DNA of 64,000 nucleotides from Rhodococcus jostii RHA1 (GTDB lineage Bacteria; Actinomycetota; Actinomycetes; Mycobacteriales; Mycobacteriaceae): positions 434,001-498,000 of the forward strand of contig NC_008268.1 in the NCBI RefSeq assembly GCF_000014565.1. The letters are read 5' to 3'. Made by a program: the position numbers and the translations under genes. This document shows positions 44,787 through 53,461 of the stretch, one piece after another (within the stretch, counting starts at the first letter, position 1; each line of letters opens with the position of its first letter). The notes beneath the pieces were generated by a model. It saw only the letters and a list, made by a program, of their open reading frames with translations. It had not been told where the DNA came from and did no database searches.

Positions 44787-44893
44787 GTAAGCCTCCAAGA
44801 GTTGTCGTCGATCGCGGGGGTTCTCGGCGGCGAGCACGGCGCACCGTGCTGTGTCTCCGGCCTCCCGGAGAGCCGTACGTCACATCCGCGTGT

Positions 44894-44916
44894 TAAATCT
44901 AAAGGTCGTTGTTTAT
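44894..44916. promoter_or_regulatory. 23-bp inverted-repeat operator, copy 9 (degenerate)
   Basis: TAAATCTAA is a perfect left half; after five bases the right half reads GTTGTTTAT and matches poorly. It lies 108 bp upstream of the ligase-SDR operon and overlaps the last bases of the FprB-like gene. Confidence 0.4.
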
Positions 44917-46547
44917 TGTGGCAAGTACTGGTCGTTCTCTGTCCCACGGGCGACCGCGAGCATGGCACCGACCTCCACCAGCTTCTGCCGCGCTCGGCCC
45001 CTGCGTCGCCCTTCGACACGTTCGTACCGGTCGATCCGCTTCCAGCCGTCGAAACCGAACGAGTCCGGACACCGCGAGTGCACGACCTCCGCCAACTCGT
45101 CACCTGGTCGGCTCGGTTGCGGAAGAAGCGCATGTTGATGGTCGGCTACGAGCGCGTCGACGGTCTCGGCGGCGCAGTATCGATTGGTGCCGATCACCCC
45201 CGTCGGACCCCGCTTGATCCACCCGGCGACATACACCCCCGGCACCGGGCGCTCGTCCACCGGATCGACGACGCGCCCTGCAACGTTGGGGACCGTGCCG
45301 CGTTGGGAGTCGAACGGCAATCCCGGCACGGGAGCACCGCGGTAGCCGACCGAACGCAGTACCATCGAGGCCTCGAGATCCTGTTCGCTTCCGTCCATCC
45401 GGGTGGACGCGATCCGTATACCTTGGACGTGACTGTCACCGAGGATCTCGACGGGCGCCTCGTGGAACCTCAGGGTGATCTTCCGCCGACCCGGTCGAGG
45501 AGAGCGGCGTGCGTAGTCGGCCAGCGTCCGCAACTTGATCGGGGCATCGTCGGAAGCGTCGTATCCGCCGTGAACGCTCACCTCGACCTCCTGCAACGCT
45601 CCCAACGCGATGAGCTCGGGCGTCGTGAACGCTGCATGCTCCGGCCCTCGTCGTCCGAGGACCACGACTTCTTCGATAGTGCTGCGCCGAAGTGCGTCCA
45701 GGGCATGTTCGGCGATATCACCCGGCACGAGCCGGTCGGGATCGCACGCCAGGATCCGTGCCACGTCCAACGCCACATTGCCGTTGCCGATCACCACGGC
45801 ACGACGCCCCGACAGATCGAACGTGCGACCCGCGGAGTCCGGATGTCCGTTGTACCAGGCGACGAATTCGCGTGCAGCGAAACTTCCCGGCAGATCTTCG
45901 CCCGGGATGCCGAGCTTGCGGTCGTCGGACGCACCGCTCGCGTAGATCACCGCGTGGTGATGATCGAGCAGCTCGTCGACACTGATATCCCGGCCGATCT
46001 CCACACCGAGGAAGGCACGAAAACCGTTGCGGCGGGCAGTACGGGAGAAGACCCGCTCGACGGCCTTCGTGGTCTGGTGATCCGGAGCCACCCCGAACCG
46101 GACGAGCCCACCGGCCACCGGGAGCCGCTCGAACATGGAGACGTCGACATCGACGTCGCGCCGAGTCAGCAACTCCTCGGCTGCATAGAAGGCGGAGGGA
46201 CCCGAACCGACAATCGCCACCTTCAGCGGACCGGGCCGGGGCGCCGCGACGACAGGTTCGGTCGGCACCTCGCTCGGGCCGGACACGGTCGGGTTGCCCA
46301 GGAAGTACGCGGCATTGAGGTCCTTGTAGATCTCGGCATCCGGGGTGAGGTCGCTGTCGGGAACGATCGCGTCGACCGGACACACGTCGGCGCAGGCCCC
46401 GCAGTCGATGCAGGCGGCCGGATCGATGTAGAGCATCTCGGTGCGCTGGTACTGCGCTTCGTCGGGAGTCGGGTGAATGCAGTTCACCGGACACACCGCG
46501 ACACACGTCGCGTCGTTGCAGCAGGCTTGGGTAACTACGTAGGTCAT
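44913..46547 (-). CDS. Ferredoxin-fused ferredoxin-NADP+ reductase (FprB-like)
   Basis: This protein of 544 residues fuses two modules. The N-terminal 7Fe/8Fe ferredoxin has ACCNDATCVAVCPVNC and ACIDCGACADVCPVDA within the first 60 residues. The C-terminal adrenodoxin-reductase-like flavoprotein has VAIVGSGPSAFYAAEEL for FAD and AVVIGNGNVALDVARIL for NADP. It moves electrons between NADPH and iron-sulfur proteins, here perhaps to the P450 ferredoxin. ATG 46547 overlaps the 3-hydroxyacyl-CoA dehydrogenase stop by ATGA. A paralog at 53458 sits in the molybdoenzyme operon. Confidence 0.92.
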   Translation of the reverse strand: MTYVVTQACCNDATCVAVCPVNCIHPTPDEAQYQRTEMLYIDPAACIDCGACADVCPVDAIVPDSDLTPDAEIYKDLNAAYFLGNPTVSGPSEVPTEPVVAAPRPGPLKVAIVGSGPSAFYAAEELLTRRDVDVDVSMFERLPVAGGLVRFGVAPDHQTTKAVERVFSRTARRNGFRAFLGVEIGRDISVDELLDHHHAVIYASGASDDRKLGIPGEDLPGSFAAREFVAWYNGHPDSAGRTFDLSGRRAVVIGNGNVALDVARILACDPDRLVPGDIAEHALDALRRSTIEEVVVLGRRGPEHAAFTTPELIALGALQEVEVSVHGGYDASDDAPIKLRTLADYARRSPRPGRRKITLRFHEAPVEILGDSHVQGIRIASTRMDGSEQDLEASMVLRSVGYRGAPVPGLPFDSQRGTVPNVAGRVVDPVDERPVPGVYVAGWIKRGPTGVIGTNRYCAAETVDALVADHQHALLPQPSRPGDELAEVVHSRCPDSFGFDGWKRIDRYERVEGRRRGRARQKLVEVGAMLAVARGTENDQYLPQ

Positions 46548-47830
46548 GGGCACTCCGGTTGATCGTATGGTTCCGAACTCTGCTCCGGCGGGAGGAAGCG
46601 GTCGCCGTAACGGCCTGCCAGCTCGCGGGCACGAGCGGTGAACCCGTTCTCGCCACCCGGATAGGAATGCCTGAACGCCAGAACCCCACCCGTGTGCGCG
46701 GGGAACCCGATGCCGAGAACAGATCCTGTGTCGGCGTCGGTCTCGGATCCGACGACACCTTCGCCGAGACAACGCAGCGCTTCGAGGACCTCGACGAACA
46801 ACAACCGGTCGCGCATATCGCTGCACGGAATATGCCGTGCGGGACCGAACACCTCACGAAGGACCCGCCACAATCCCAAGCGCTTACCATCGGAGTCGTA
46901 CTCGTAGAAACCCTGACCGTCCGACCTGCCCCCGCGACCGCATTCGTCGATCATCCGGTCGCGGACGCTGTCTGCTTCGCTCCCCCGCCACGTCCCGCCG
47001 GCCGCCTCGACAGCGAGACGGTTCTCGTGCTGCACCGCGCGGTTGAGCGTCAACGTGATCTCGTCGAGCAAGTGGAGGGGCGGCACCGGATATCCGGCGG
47101 CGGTCGCTGCGCGCTCGACAAGGCCCGGATCGATTCCCTCTCCGACCGCGACCAATGCCTCGTCGAGATAGCGCTCCATCAAACGGCTGGTGAAGAATCC
47201 CCGACTGTCCCCCACCACGATCGGTACCTTCCCGAGCCTCCTCGCGTACGTCAGTGATGCCGCGACGGTGGCCTGCGAGGTACGCGATCCGACAACCGTC
47301 TCCACCAATGACATCCGGTCGACAGGCGAGAAGAAGTGCATCCCGATGAAGTACTGCGGGCGTTGCAGCTTCGAGGAGAGCGTGGCGATCGGCAGGGTCG
47401 ACGTCGTCGACGCAAGCACCGTGGGGGCGTCGGTGACTGCCTCGACCATCTGCAGCACCTGTTGTTTGACGGCGACGTTCTCTGCGACCGCCTCGATGAT
47501 CAGCGCGGACGTCGACAGATCTCTGACGCACTCGGTGGGCGTGATGCGCCCGAGCAAGGCCTGCGACATCGGTCTGTTCGAGGTCCCCGCTTTTCGCGCA
47601 TGCGCTTCCCGCCGGTCGGAGTACGACTTGCCTCGGCGTGCATTCTCCAGAGTTCGCGCCCACAGCACGACGTCGGCTCCGGCCCGCGCGCAGGTGTAGG
47701 CGATGGCCGCACCCATCATCCCGGCGCCGACGACGCCGATCGTGGTGCCCGCCAGGTTCTCGGACCTCTCACTCGACACCGCAGACCCGATCCGTGCTCG
47801 TACGGTCCTGACCGACGTGTCAGTGTGCAT
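46544..47830 (-). CDS. 3-hydroxyacyl-CoA dehydrogenase (FadB-like, no hydratase domain)
   Basis: This protein of 428 residues has the NAD-binding motif GVVGAGMMGAAIAYTCARAG at about residue 32, the catalytic His in GMHFFSPVDRM, and two C-terminal helical domains, including GQGFYEYD. It corresponds to the dehydrogenase half of FadB/FadJ without the enoyl-CoA hydratase half. ATG 47830 is preceded at a distance by GGGAGG. It is translationally coupled to the FprB-like gene and has an operator about 95 bp upstream. It would oxidise a 3-hydroxyacyl-CoA with NAD in the beta-oxidation part of the pathway. Confidence 0.9.
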   Translation of the reverse strand: MHTDTSVRTVRARIGSAVSSERSENLAGTTIGVVGAGMMGAAIAYTCARAGADVVLWARTLENARRGKSYSDRREAHARKAGTSNRPMSQALLGRITPTECVRDLSTSALIIEAVAENVAVKQQVLQMVEAVTDAPTVLASTTSTLPIATLSSKLQRPQYFIGMHFFSPVDRMSLVETVVGSRTSQATVAASLTYARRLGKVPIVVGDSRGFFTSRLMERYLDEALVAVGEGIDPGLVERAATAAGYPVPPLHLLDEITLTLNRAVQHENRLAVEAAGGTWRGSEADSVRDRMIDECGRGGRSDGQGFYEYDSDGKRLGLWRVLREVFGPARHIPCSDMRDRLLFVEVLEALRCLGEGVVGSETDADTGSVLGIGFPAHTGGVLAFRHSYPGGENGFTARARELAGRYGDRFLPPEQSSEPYDQPECP

Positions 47831-47924
47831 CGGCAGGTACCTCCCGTTCGATAGCAACCGGCAGCCCGGTCGTCGCCGGCATCACGTCGCCGAGTGACTC
47901 CGATCACATCGACCGCAGTGAGCA

Positions 47925-47947
47925 ATAATCTAATCTCAGTAGATTCT
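47925..47947. promoter_or_regulatory. 23-bp inverted-repeat operator, copy 10
   Basis: ATAATCTAA, five bases, then GTAGATTCT. It lies upstream of the minus-strand dehydrogenase-reductase operon and only 49 bp from the separate copy that overlaps the divergent Rieske promoter. Confidence 0.6.
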
Positions 47948-47988
47948 TGGCGCAAGACCCGATTCCTGCCGCAACCTCGGCGCCGGGG

Positions 47989-48019
47989 TTTACAGGTAAA
48001 ACTACGTCAGTTAGATTTA
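47989..48019 (+). promoter_or_regulatory. Rieske oxygenase promoter with 23-bp operator, copy 11
   Basis: TTTACA at 47989 is followed after 17 bp by TAGATT at 48012, giving a -35/-10 pair. The operator (TAAAACTAC, five bases, TTAGATTTA; 47997-48019) covers the spacer and the -10 box. The preceding CCGGGGTTTACAG block is identical to that before the paralogous Rieske gene at 14058, showing that gene and promoter were duplicated together. Confidence 0.65.
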
Positions 48020-48102
48020 GAGGCGTTGATCCGAAGCACAGAAGTTCGAAAGTCGGTGCCCACACGGTAGCCGGGAGCGCCCACGAGACTGGAGGAGATG
48101 CA

Positions 48103-49272
48103 ATGACCGAGGTCGGAGCACCCCGCGAGCAACGTATTCGCCGAGCCCTGGATCACCTGCGCAACGACACGACGGACGAGTTCGACCACATCACCTGGTT
48201 TCAGCCGGAGGAATTCACCGATCCGGCCATAGCCAAGCGAGAGCGTGACCTCATCTTCGGACGAGTTCCCTCGATCGTCGCGCACGGCTCCGAGATTCCT
48301 CGCTCCGGCGACTTCTTCACCCTGCAGATGCCGCGGAACAACATCATTGTCGTCCGCCAGCGCGACGGTGGCGTCAAGACGTTCGTCAACCTGTGCCGGC
48401 ATCGGGGCGCCCTCCTCGAGAAGGAGGAGAAGGGTCGCTGCCGCCTGTTCTCCTGTCCGTACCACCGGTGGTCGTACGACACGGACGGCACCCTGCGGAC
48501 AATCACCCGTGACAACACTTTCGGGGATCCCGACACCACGAGCATGGGACTCGTCGAATTGCCGACCGAGGAGCGCCACGGTTTCATCTGGGTCGTCGAC
48601 GAGGCGAACGCCGAGATCGACGTGGCCGGCTGGCTCGGGAACGAAATGGATGCAATTCTGTCCGGGTACGACCTCGATTCCAAGATCGCCGTCCAGTCCG
48701 AGGGATTCGACGAGCCGGTCAACTGGAAGATCATGCAGGACGCCTTCCTCGACGGGTACCACATCCAGTACGCCCACCCCAACACTGCCGCCAAGCACAT
48801 CCACACCAACGTGATGGCGTTCGAGGACTTCGGCAGGCACTGCCGCTTCATCGCCCCGCGTAAGTCGATCGATCGGTGGATCGAGGAAGACCCCGGCGAC
48901 CGAAGCCTGGCCAAGGACATCACGGAAACCCATTTCCTGCTTCCCAACAGCACACTGCTGCGGCAGCCGGATCACTTCCAGCTCCTCACGTTCCGGCCCC
49001 ACCCCACCGATCCGCAGCGCTGCCGCATGGAGATGCGCCTGATCGTGCCACCAGTGGCGGACACCGAGATGACCGAGGAGAAGTGGACTCGCCTGTGGAA
49101 CAAGAACTGGGAGATTCTGCTCGCAGTTCTTCATGCCGAGGATTTCCCGCTCCTGCGGGACTCCCAGCACGGTATGACGAGCGCAAACGCCGGACGGATG
49201 GTGCTGGGCCAGAACGAGGTTGCCAACCAGGTGTTCCGGCGTGAGACCCAGAAACTGCTGGCAACGAACTGA
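48103..49272 (+). CDS. Rieske non-heme iron oxygenase, alpha subunit
   Basis: This oxygenase of 389 residues is a close paralog of that at 14058. Rieske ligands are Cys98/His100 (CRHRG) and Cys118/His121 (CPYHRW). The mononuclear iron segment NWKIMQDAFLDGYHIQYAHP supplies His220 and His225. ATG 48103 has GGAGGAG upstream; the frame reads back to 47947 through the promoter and is not used. It is cotranscribed with an acyl-CoA dehydrogenase 50 bp downstream, which suggests a CoA-ester or late intermediate as its substrate. No beta subunit is present. The reductase at 6768 is the likely partner. Confidence 0.93.
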   Translation: MTEVGAPREQRIRRALDHLRNDTTDEFDHITWFQPEEFTDPAIAKRERDLIFGRVPSIVAHGSEIPRSGDFFTLQMPRNNIIVVRQRDGGVKTFVNLCRHRGALLEKEEKGRCRLFSCPYHRWSYDTDGTLRTITRDNTFGDPDTTSMGLVELPTEERHGFIWVVDEANAEIDVAGWLGNEMDAILSGYDLDSKIAVQSEGFDEPVNWKIMQDAFLDGYHIQYAHPNTAAKHIHTNVMAFEDFGRHCRFIAPRKSIDRWIEEDPGDRSLAKDITETHFLLPNSTLLRQPDHFQLLTFRPHPTDPQRCRMEMRLIVPPVADTEMTEEKWTRLWNKNWEILLAVLHAEDFPLLRDSQHGMTSANAGRMVLGQNEVANQVFRRETQKLLATN

Positions 49273-49322
49273 CAAGCACGAGGTGCGGGTCGCCCGACGG
49301 GCGTCCTGAATCAGGAGGAAAC

Positions 49323-50474
49323 ATGCAGAGCGATCTCTTCGACCGGGACCACGAGTTGTTCCGCGAATCCGTCCGTGGATTCGTCGACAAGCACGTGGTC
49401 CCCCAACTCGAGAAATGGGACGCGGATCGCTTGATCGATCGTGAGACCTGGCTGGCAGCGGGCCGTCAGGGCCTGCTCGGACTACCCGTCCCCGAGGCGT
49501 ACGGCGGGCCCGGTGAACTCGACTACCGCTTCCGGTTCGTGATCCAGCAGGAGATCGCCCGAGTCGGCGCATCGGCCCTGCAGTCCGGGTTCTCCACGAA
49601 CGACGATATCGTCCTGAACTACCTTCTCCGTCACGCCGACGAAGAACAGCGCCGACGGTGGTTGCCGGGATTCGTCACCGGTGAGACCATCGGTGCGATC
49701 GCCATGAGTGAGCCTGCCGCCGGCAGCGACCTGCGCGCCATCCAGACCACCGCCGTCGCCGACGGCGACACCTGGGTGATCAACGGGTCCAAGACATTCA
49801 TCACCAGCGGCATCCTCGCCGACATCGTGATCGTCTTCGCGAAGACAGATGTCTCTGCCGGCTCCCGCGGCTTCAGCCTCTTCGTCGTCGAGGACGGAAC
49901 GCCGGGATTCAGCCGAGGCCGCAAACTGGACAAGCTGGGCCTGCACGCACAGGACACGGCCGAGTTGTTCTTCGAGGACGTACGTATCCCGAAGGAGAAT
50001 CTGCTCGGTGAGGTGGGCTCCGGCTTCGCGTATCTGATGCAGAGCCTTCCCCTCGAACGACTCGGCATCGGCATCGCCGCGCAGGTCTCAGCCGAGGCAG
50101 TTCTCGGCTGGACGCTCGACTACGTCAAGGAACGCACCGCCTTTGGCAAGCGTATCGGCGATTTCCAGGGCATGGGCTTCACGCTCGCCGAACTTCAGAC
50201 GGCCGTCGAGGTGTCGCGTGCGTACATCGACCGGTGCGTGCGTGAACACAACGCCGGCACCCTCACCGCCGTCGACGCCGCGAAGGCCAAACTCTGGGCA
50301 ACCGAACTGCAAGGCCGGGTGATCGATGCCGGCGTCCAATTCCACGGCGGCTACGGCTACATGATGGAGTACCCCGTCGCGAAGGCGTACATCGACGCCC
50401 GGATCCAACGGATCTACGGCGGTACCAACGAGATCATGAAGGAAATCATCCATCGCGATCTGATGAAGGCCTGA
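49323..50474 (+). CDS. Acyl-CoA dehydrogenase
   Basis: This FAD-dependent dehydrogenase of 383 residues introduces a C2-C3 double bond into an acyl-CoA. AMSEPAAGSDLRA and WVINGSKTFITSG contact FAD and CoA, RTAFGKRIGDFQ is typical, and the catalytic Glu is at about 370 in IYGGTNEIMKEI. AGGAGGAAAC precedes the ATG. It forms an operon with the Rieske oxygenase at 48103. It supplies the first beta-oxidation step for the region's hydratases and the 3-hydroxyacyl-CoA dehydrogenase. Confidence 0.93.
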   Translation: MQSDLFDRDHELFRESVRGFVDKHVVPQLEKWDADRLIDRETWLAAGRQGLLGLPVPEAYGGPGELDYRFRFVIQQEIARVGASALQSGFSTNDDIVLNYLLRHADEEQRRRWLPGFVTGETIGAIAMSEPAAGSDLRAIQTTAVADGDTWVINGSKTFITSGILADIVIVFAKTDVSAGSRGFSLFVVEDGTPGFSRGRKLDKLGLHAQDTAELFFEDVRIPKENLLGEVGSGFAYLMQSLPLERLGIGIAAQVSAEAVLGWTLDYVKERTAFGKRIGDFQGMGFTLAELQTAVEVSRAYIDRCVREHNAGTLTAVDAAKAKLWATELQGRVIDAGVQFHGGYGYMMEYPVAKAYIDARIQRIYGGTNEIMKEIIHRDLMKA

Positions 50475-50494
50475 TCGAATCCGGGCAGACGAAA

Positions 50495-50526
50495 CGGGTG
50501 CGGCTGACGATTCTCGGCCGCACTCG
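50495..50526 (+). terminator. Hairpin terminator after the acyl-CoA dehydrogenase
   Basis: CGGGTGCGGC pairs with GCCGCACTCG with one mismatch around a 12-base loop, 20 bp after the stop. The stem is good and the U-tract is weak. Confidence 0.6.
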
Positions 50527-50556
50527 TCTCGTCGTTCTCACCCCTGTCGCCCGTCA

Positions 50557-50579
50557 AGAACCTAGACTTCATAGGTAAA
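50557..50579. promoter_or_regulatory. 23-bp inverted-repeat operator, copy 12
   Basis: AGAACCTAG, five bases, then ATAGGTAAA. It stands in front of a dead lipase gene rather than an intact operon, so it may be left from a lost gene. Confidence 0.55.
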
Positions 50580-50624
50580 TAGCCGATTGCCCGCAGTCGC
50601 CGAAGAGGAGTGGGACGAGATGGG

Positions 50625-51302
50625 TGCATGTACGCCAACTGGGCGATGTACTCACCACAGCTGAAGGCGGACGGCCACTGCGTCTTCGGCCTGAACTACG
50701 GTGGCCCAAACACCGGACGGTTCCATCAGACCGGGGATATGCGCGTGTCCGCGCAACAGGTCGGTGACTAAGTCGAGGAAGTTCTCACCGCCACTGGCGC
50801 AGACAGGGTCGACATCGTCGGGCACTCCCAGGGCGGGCTCGTGCCGTTGTATTACATCAGCCGGTGGGGTGGAGAGTCGAAGGTCGGCACGATGGTCGGT
50901 GTCGCCGCCGCAACCAACGGCATCAGTGCGTACGGGATGCTCAATCTCCTCGCCGGACACCCTCAGGCCAAAGATCTCGTCGGACGCGCAATTCCCGTGG
51001 TCGACGACGGCACCGCAGGTTCGGCGTTCGTCGCAGAAACCGGCGTCGACGGAATGACCCGGCCGGAAGTCGAATACGCCACTGTCAGTTCCCGGTCCGA
51101 TCCTGTCGTGCAACTGAGCGAGTCTCAGCCACCACCCGGACCGAACGTCTCCAACGTCGTGGTCCAAGATTTCTGCGCCGAAAATCTGACCAATCACGGG
51201 ACCATGGTCAATGACGACATCACTCTCCGTATCATCCGGAACCTCCTGGATCCGGCGACGGCCGTCGCGCCCAGCTGTCATGCCGTTGCGCCACTGCCCT
51301 GA
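50625..51302 (+). pseudogene. Secreted lipase remnant (triacylglycerol lipase family)
   Basis: One frame encodes MYANWAMYSPQLKADGHCVF, then GLNYGG, the nucleophile elbow VDIVGHSQGG and a C-terminal tail with NHGTM containing the His, all typical of secreted actinobacterial lipases. The signal peptide and the N-terminal HG segment are missing, and an in-frame TAA interrupts the reading at 50769-50771, between VGD and VEEVL. It is therefore truncated and nonsense-mutated. Its 3-prime end overlaps the end of the convergent molybdoenzyme gene by 25 bp. The downstream part alone could at most give a fragment. Confidence 0.8.
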
Positions 51303-53461
51303 ACGTCGCTTCTTCCCTGAGGGGATCCCATGGTTCGGATCACCTCGACGTTGATGCCGGTGAGCTGCGACTGGTTGCTGAGGGGGTCGTAGCCGTCCGT
51401 GCCGGTGGGCGCGAGCCGGTTGACGTTCACACCGGGGTTGCGCCTCGCCACGTCCAGCCCTCGCGCCGTGCTCTGCCCCCAGCCGTGCGTCATCGCCACC
51501 ACGCCCGGTCGGAGGGTGTCGTCGCAGACCAGAACCGCCCCGATTTCGCCGTGGCGGTTGCGCACAGTGACGTCGTCGCCCTCTACGAGGCCGCGGCGCC
51601 GCGCGTCGTCCGGGCTCATCCACAACGGATTGCTCTGATGGACACCCTGTTTGAACACCGGAAGGTTGTGCAGCCAGCTGTTGACCATGTAGTGGGTGCG
51701 CCGGGTGATCAGCTTGAGTTGATCGGCGGGTTCCGCGGCCAGCTCCTCGAGAATGCGTTCGGCGGTGTCGTACGAGCGCTGAAACAGTGCGGGGCAGCAG
51801 TCGATCAGTCCGTCGTCGTGCTGGACCGCGATGCTGAACACGTGCGCGGGATCGGCCTCCGGCAGCACCGCGGTCTGGCAGGGCATCGTCGCGAGAAGGT
51901 CGATACTCAGACCCGAGTCCCGCATCATCGCGTCGACCGCGGCGAACGGATTCGGGTCCGGGTCGTCCAGCAGGGTCGGGACGCCCATCTCCTGCTGGAT
52001 GCGGGACAGAATCCACCAGTCGTCGCGGCGCTCCCCCTTCGCCGGCACGACCGCGGGCGTGTACTGCACATAGGGCTCCATCGCGACGCCCATCGTGTTG
52101 AGGAAGTTGACGTCCTCCCGTTCCAGCCAATCCGTCGCGGGCAGAACATAGTCCGCCATCTCGCCGGTGACCGTGCGATACAGATCGACGGTCACGATCA
52201 GATCCAACTGCTCGAACGCCCGGCGCAGGCGGCCGTCCCCGCCGACCGACAGCAGCGGGTTGCCCGACACCACGATCAGTGCGCGGATCGGGTCGTCGGG
52301 GTTCCCGATGAACTCCGGGAGGAGCGCGGCCGGCAGGTCGCCGCTGACGGTGCGCATCTCACCGAAGGGACCGTCGTAAAAGGGGTCCTCCCGCTTGCGC
52401 TTCGAGCCCTGTACGACATCGGCGACACCGCGGGAGTAGATGTTGCCGCCGCGTCTGCCGAGGTTGCCGGAAAACAGGCTCACCATGGTGAGCATCCAAT
52501 AGGCCAGGGTGCCCTGCCGGCCCTGGTTCACGCCGGTCGCCATGTAGATGCTCGCGCTCGGCGCCGCGCAGAAGTCGGCGGCGACCTGCCGGACCGTGTC
52601 GGCGTCGATACCGGTGACCGCGGCGATCCGGTCGACGGGATACTGCCGGACGAAGTCGAGCAGTTCGTCGACGCGTCGCGCGTGACGTTCCACGACGTCC
52701 CGGTCGTACCCGATCCGGAACACGATCTCGTGCAGAACTCCGGCGAGGAAGTAGAAGTCCGTGTCCGGCTTGATCAGCAGCACCTCACCGGTCTCCGGCG
52801 ACGACGACTCGATGCGGCGCGGATTGACGAACAGCACGGTTCCACCGCGCTTCTTCACGGCGCGGATCTTGGTCATCGGATCCGAAATGTGGATCAGCGT
52901 CATGTGCGAGACCTGTGGGTTGCTGCCGAGACACAGGAAGTAGTCCGTGTGCAGCAGGTCGGGAATCGGATGCGCCATCGACGCGCCGTAGATCGCCTCA
53001 CTCGCCGCATATTTGGCCGACGTGTCCTGCGTTCCCGCACTGAAGCGCATCCGGGTGTCGAAGCCGCGGGCGAGCGTGGCGGCGTTCGCGTAATAGGCGC
53101 CGTTGAACGCCGACGGGTTGCCCTGATAGACGGCGAGGGCGTTGCGGCCGTACTTCTGCCGTATTTCCCGGAGCCTGTCGGCGATCTCGCGCGCCGCGAC
53201 ATCCCAGTCGACGGGTTCGAAGTCGCCGCGTTCTTCGCTCCGCGGATTGGTCCTCTTCAGCGGCCGGTCGAGCCGGTCCGGATCGGAGTGGACTTGCAGG
53301 TAGTGCACGCCCTTGTGGCAGGAGAACCCTTGGTGTACAGGATGATCCCGGTCCGGCTGCAACCGGACCACCTCGCCGTCCCGGACGTCGGCGAGCAGGC
53401 CGCATCCCGGCTCGCAGATGCGGCAGAACGTGTGCACCTGGGTCGTGTCCTTCGGGGTCAT
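51278..53461 (-). CDS. Molybdopterin oxidoreductase (bis-MGD family), copy 1
   Basis: This DMSO-reductase-superfamily protein of 727 residues is cytoplasmic, with no Tat signal. The N-terminal [4Fe-4S] ligands are Cys13, Cys16, Cys20 and Cys48 (CRICEPGC...SCHKG), and the molybdopterin-binding and C-terminal aspartate-decarboxylase-like beta-barrel domains follow. At the position where Cys, SeCys or Ser usually binds Mo, the sequence is SAGTQDTSAK, suggesting Asp146. The start overlaps the FprB-like stop by ATGA. It is the last gene of the operon. The reaction is unknown; substrates might include hydroxylation or reduction steps on pathway intermediates. Confidence 0.9.
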   Translation of the reverse strand: MTPKDTTQVHTFCRICEPGCGLLADVRDGEVVRLQPDRDHPVHQGFSCHKGVHYLQVHSDPDRLDRPLKRTNPRSEERGDFEPVDWDVAAREIADRLREIRQKYGRNALAVYQGNPSAFNGAYYANAATLARGFDTRMRFSAGTQDTSAKYAASEAIYGASMAHPIPDLLHTDYFLCLGSNPQVSHMTLIHISDPMTKIRAVKKRGGTVLFVNPRRIESSSPETGEVLLIKPDTDFYFLAGVLHEIVFRIGYDRDVVERHARRVDELLDFVRQYPVDRIAAVTGIDADTVRQVAADFCAAPSASIYMATGVNQGRQGTLAYWMLTMVSLFSGNLGRRGGNIYSRGVADVVQGSKRKREDPFYDGPFGEMRTVSGDLPAALLPEFIGNPDDPIRALIVVSGNPLLSVGGDGRLRRAFEQLDLIVTVDLYRTVTGEMADYVLPATDWLEREDVNFLNTMGVAMEPYVQYTPAVVPAKGERRDDWWILSRIQQEMGVPTLLDDPDPNPFAAVDAMMRDSGLSIDLLATMPCQTAVLPEADPAHVFSIAVQHDDGLIDCCPALFQRSYDTAERILEELAAEPADQLKLITRRTHYMVNSWLHNLPVFKQGVHQSNPLWMSPDDARRRGLVEGDDVTVRNRHGEIGAVLVCDDTLRPGVVAMTHGWGQSTARGLDVARRNPGVNVNRLAPTGTDGYDPLSNQSQLTGINVEVIRTMGSPQGRSDVQGSGATA

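Noticed and set aside
43653..46562. Plus-strand open frame of about 970 codons
   Set aside because: It runs antisense to the ligase and FprB-like genes, whose motifs are unambiguous.
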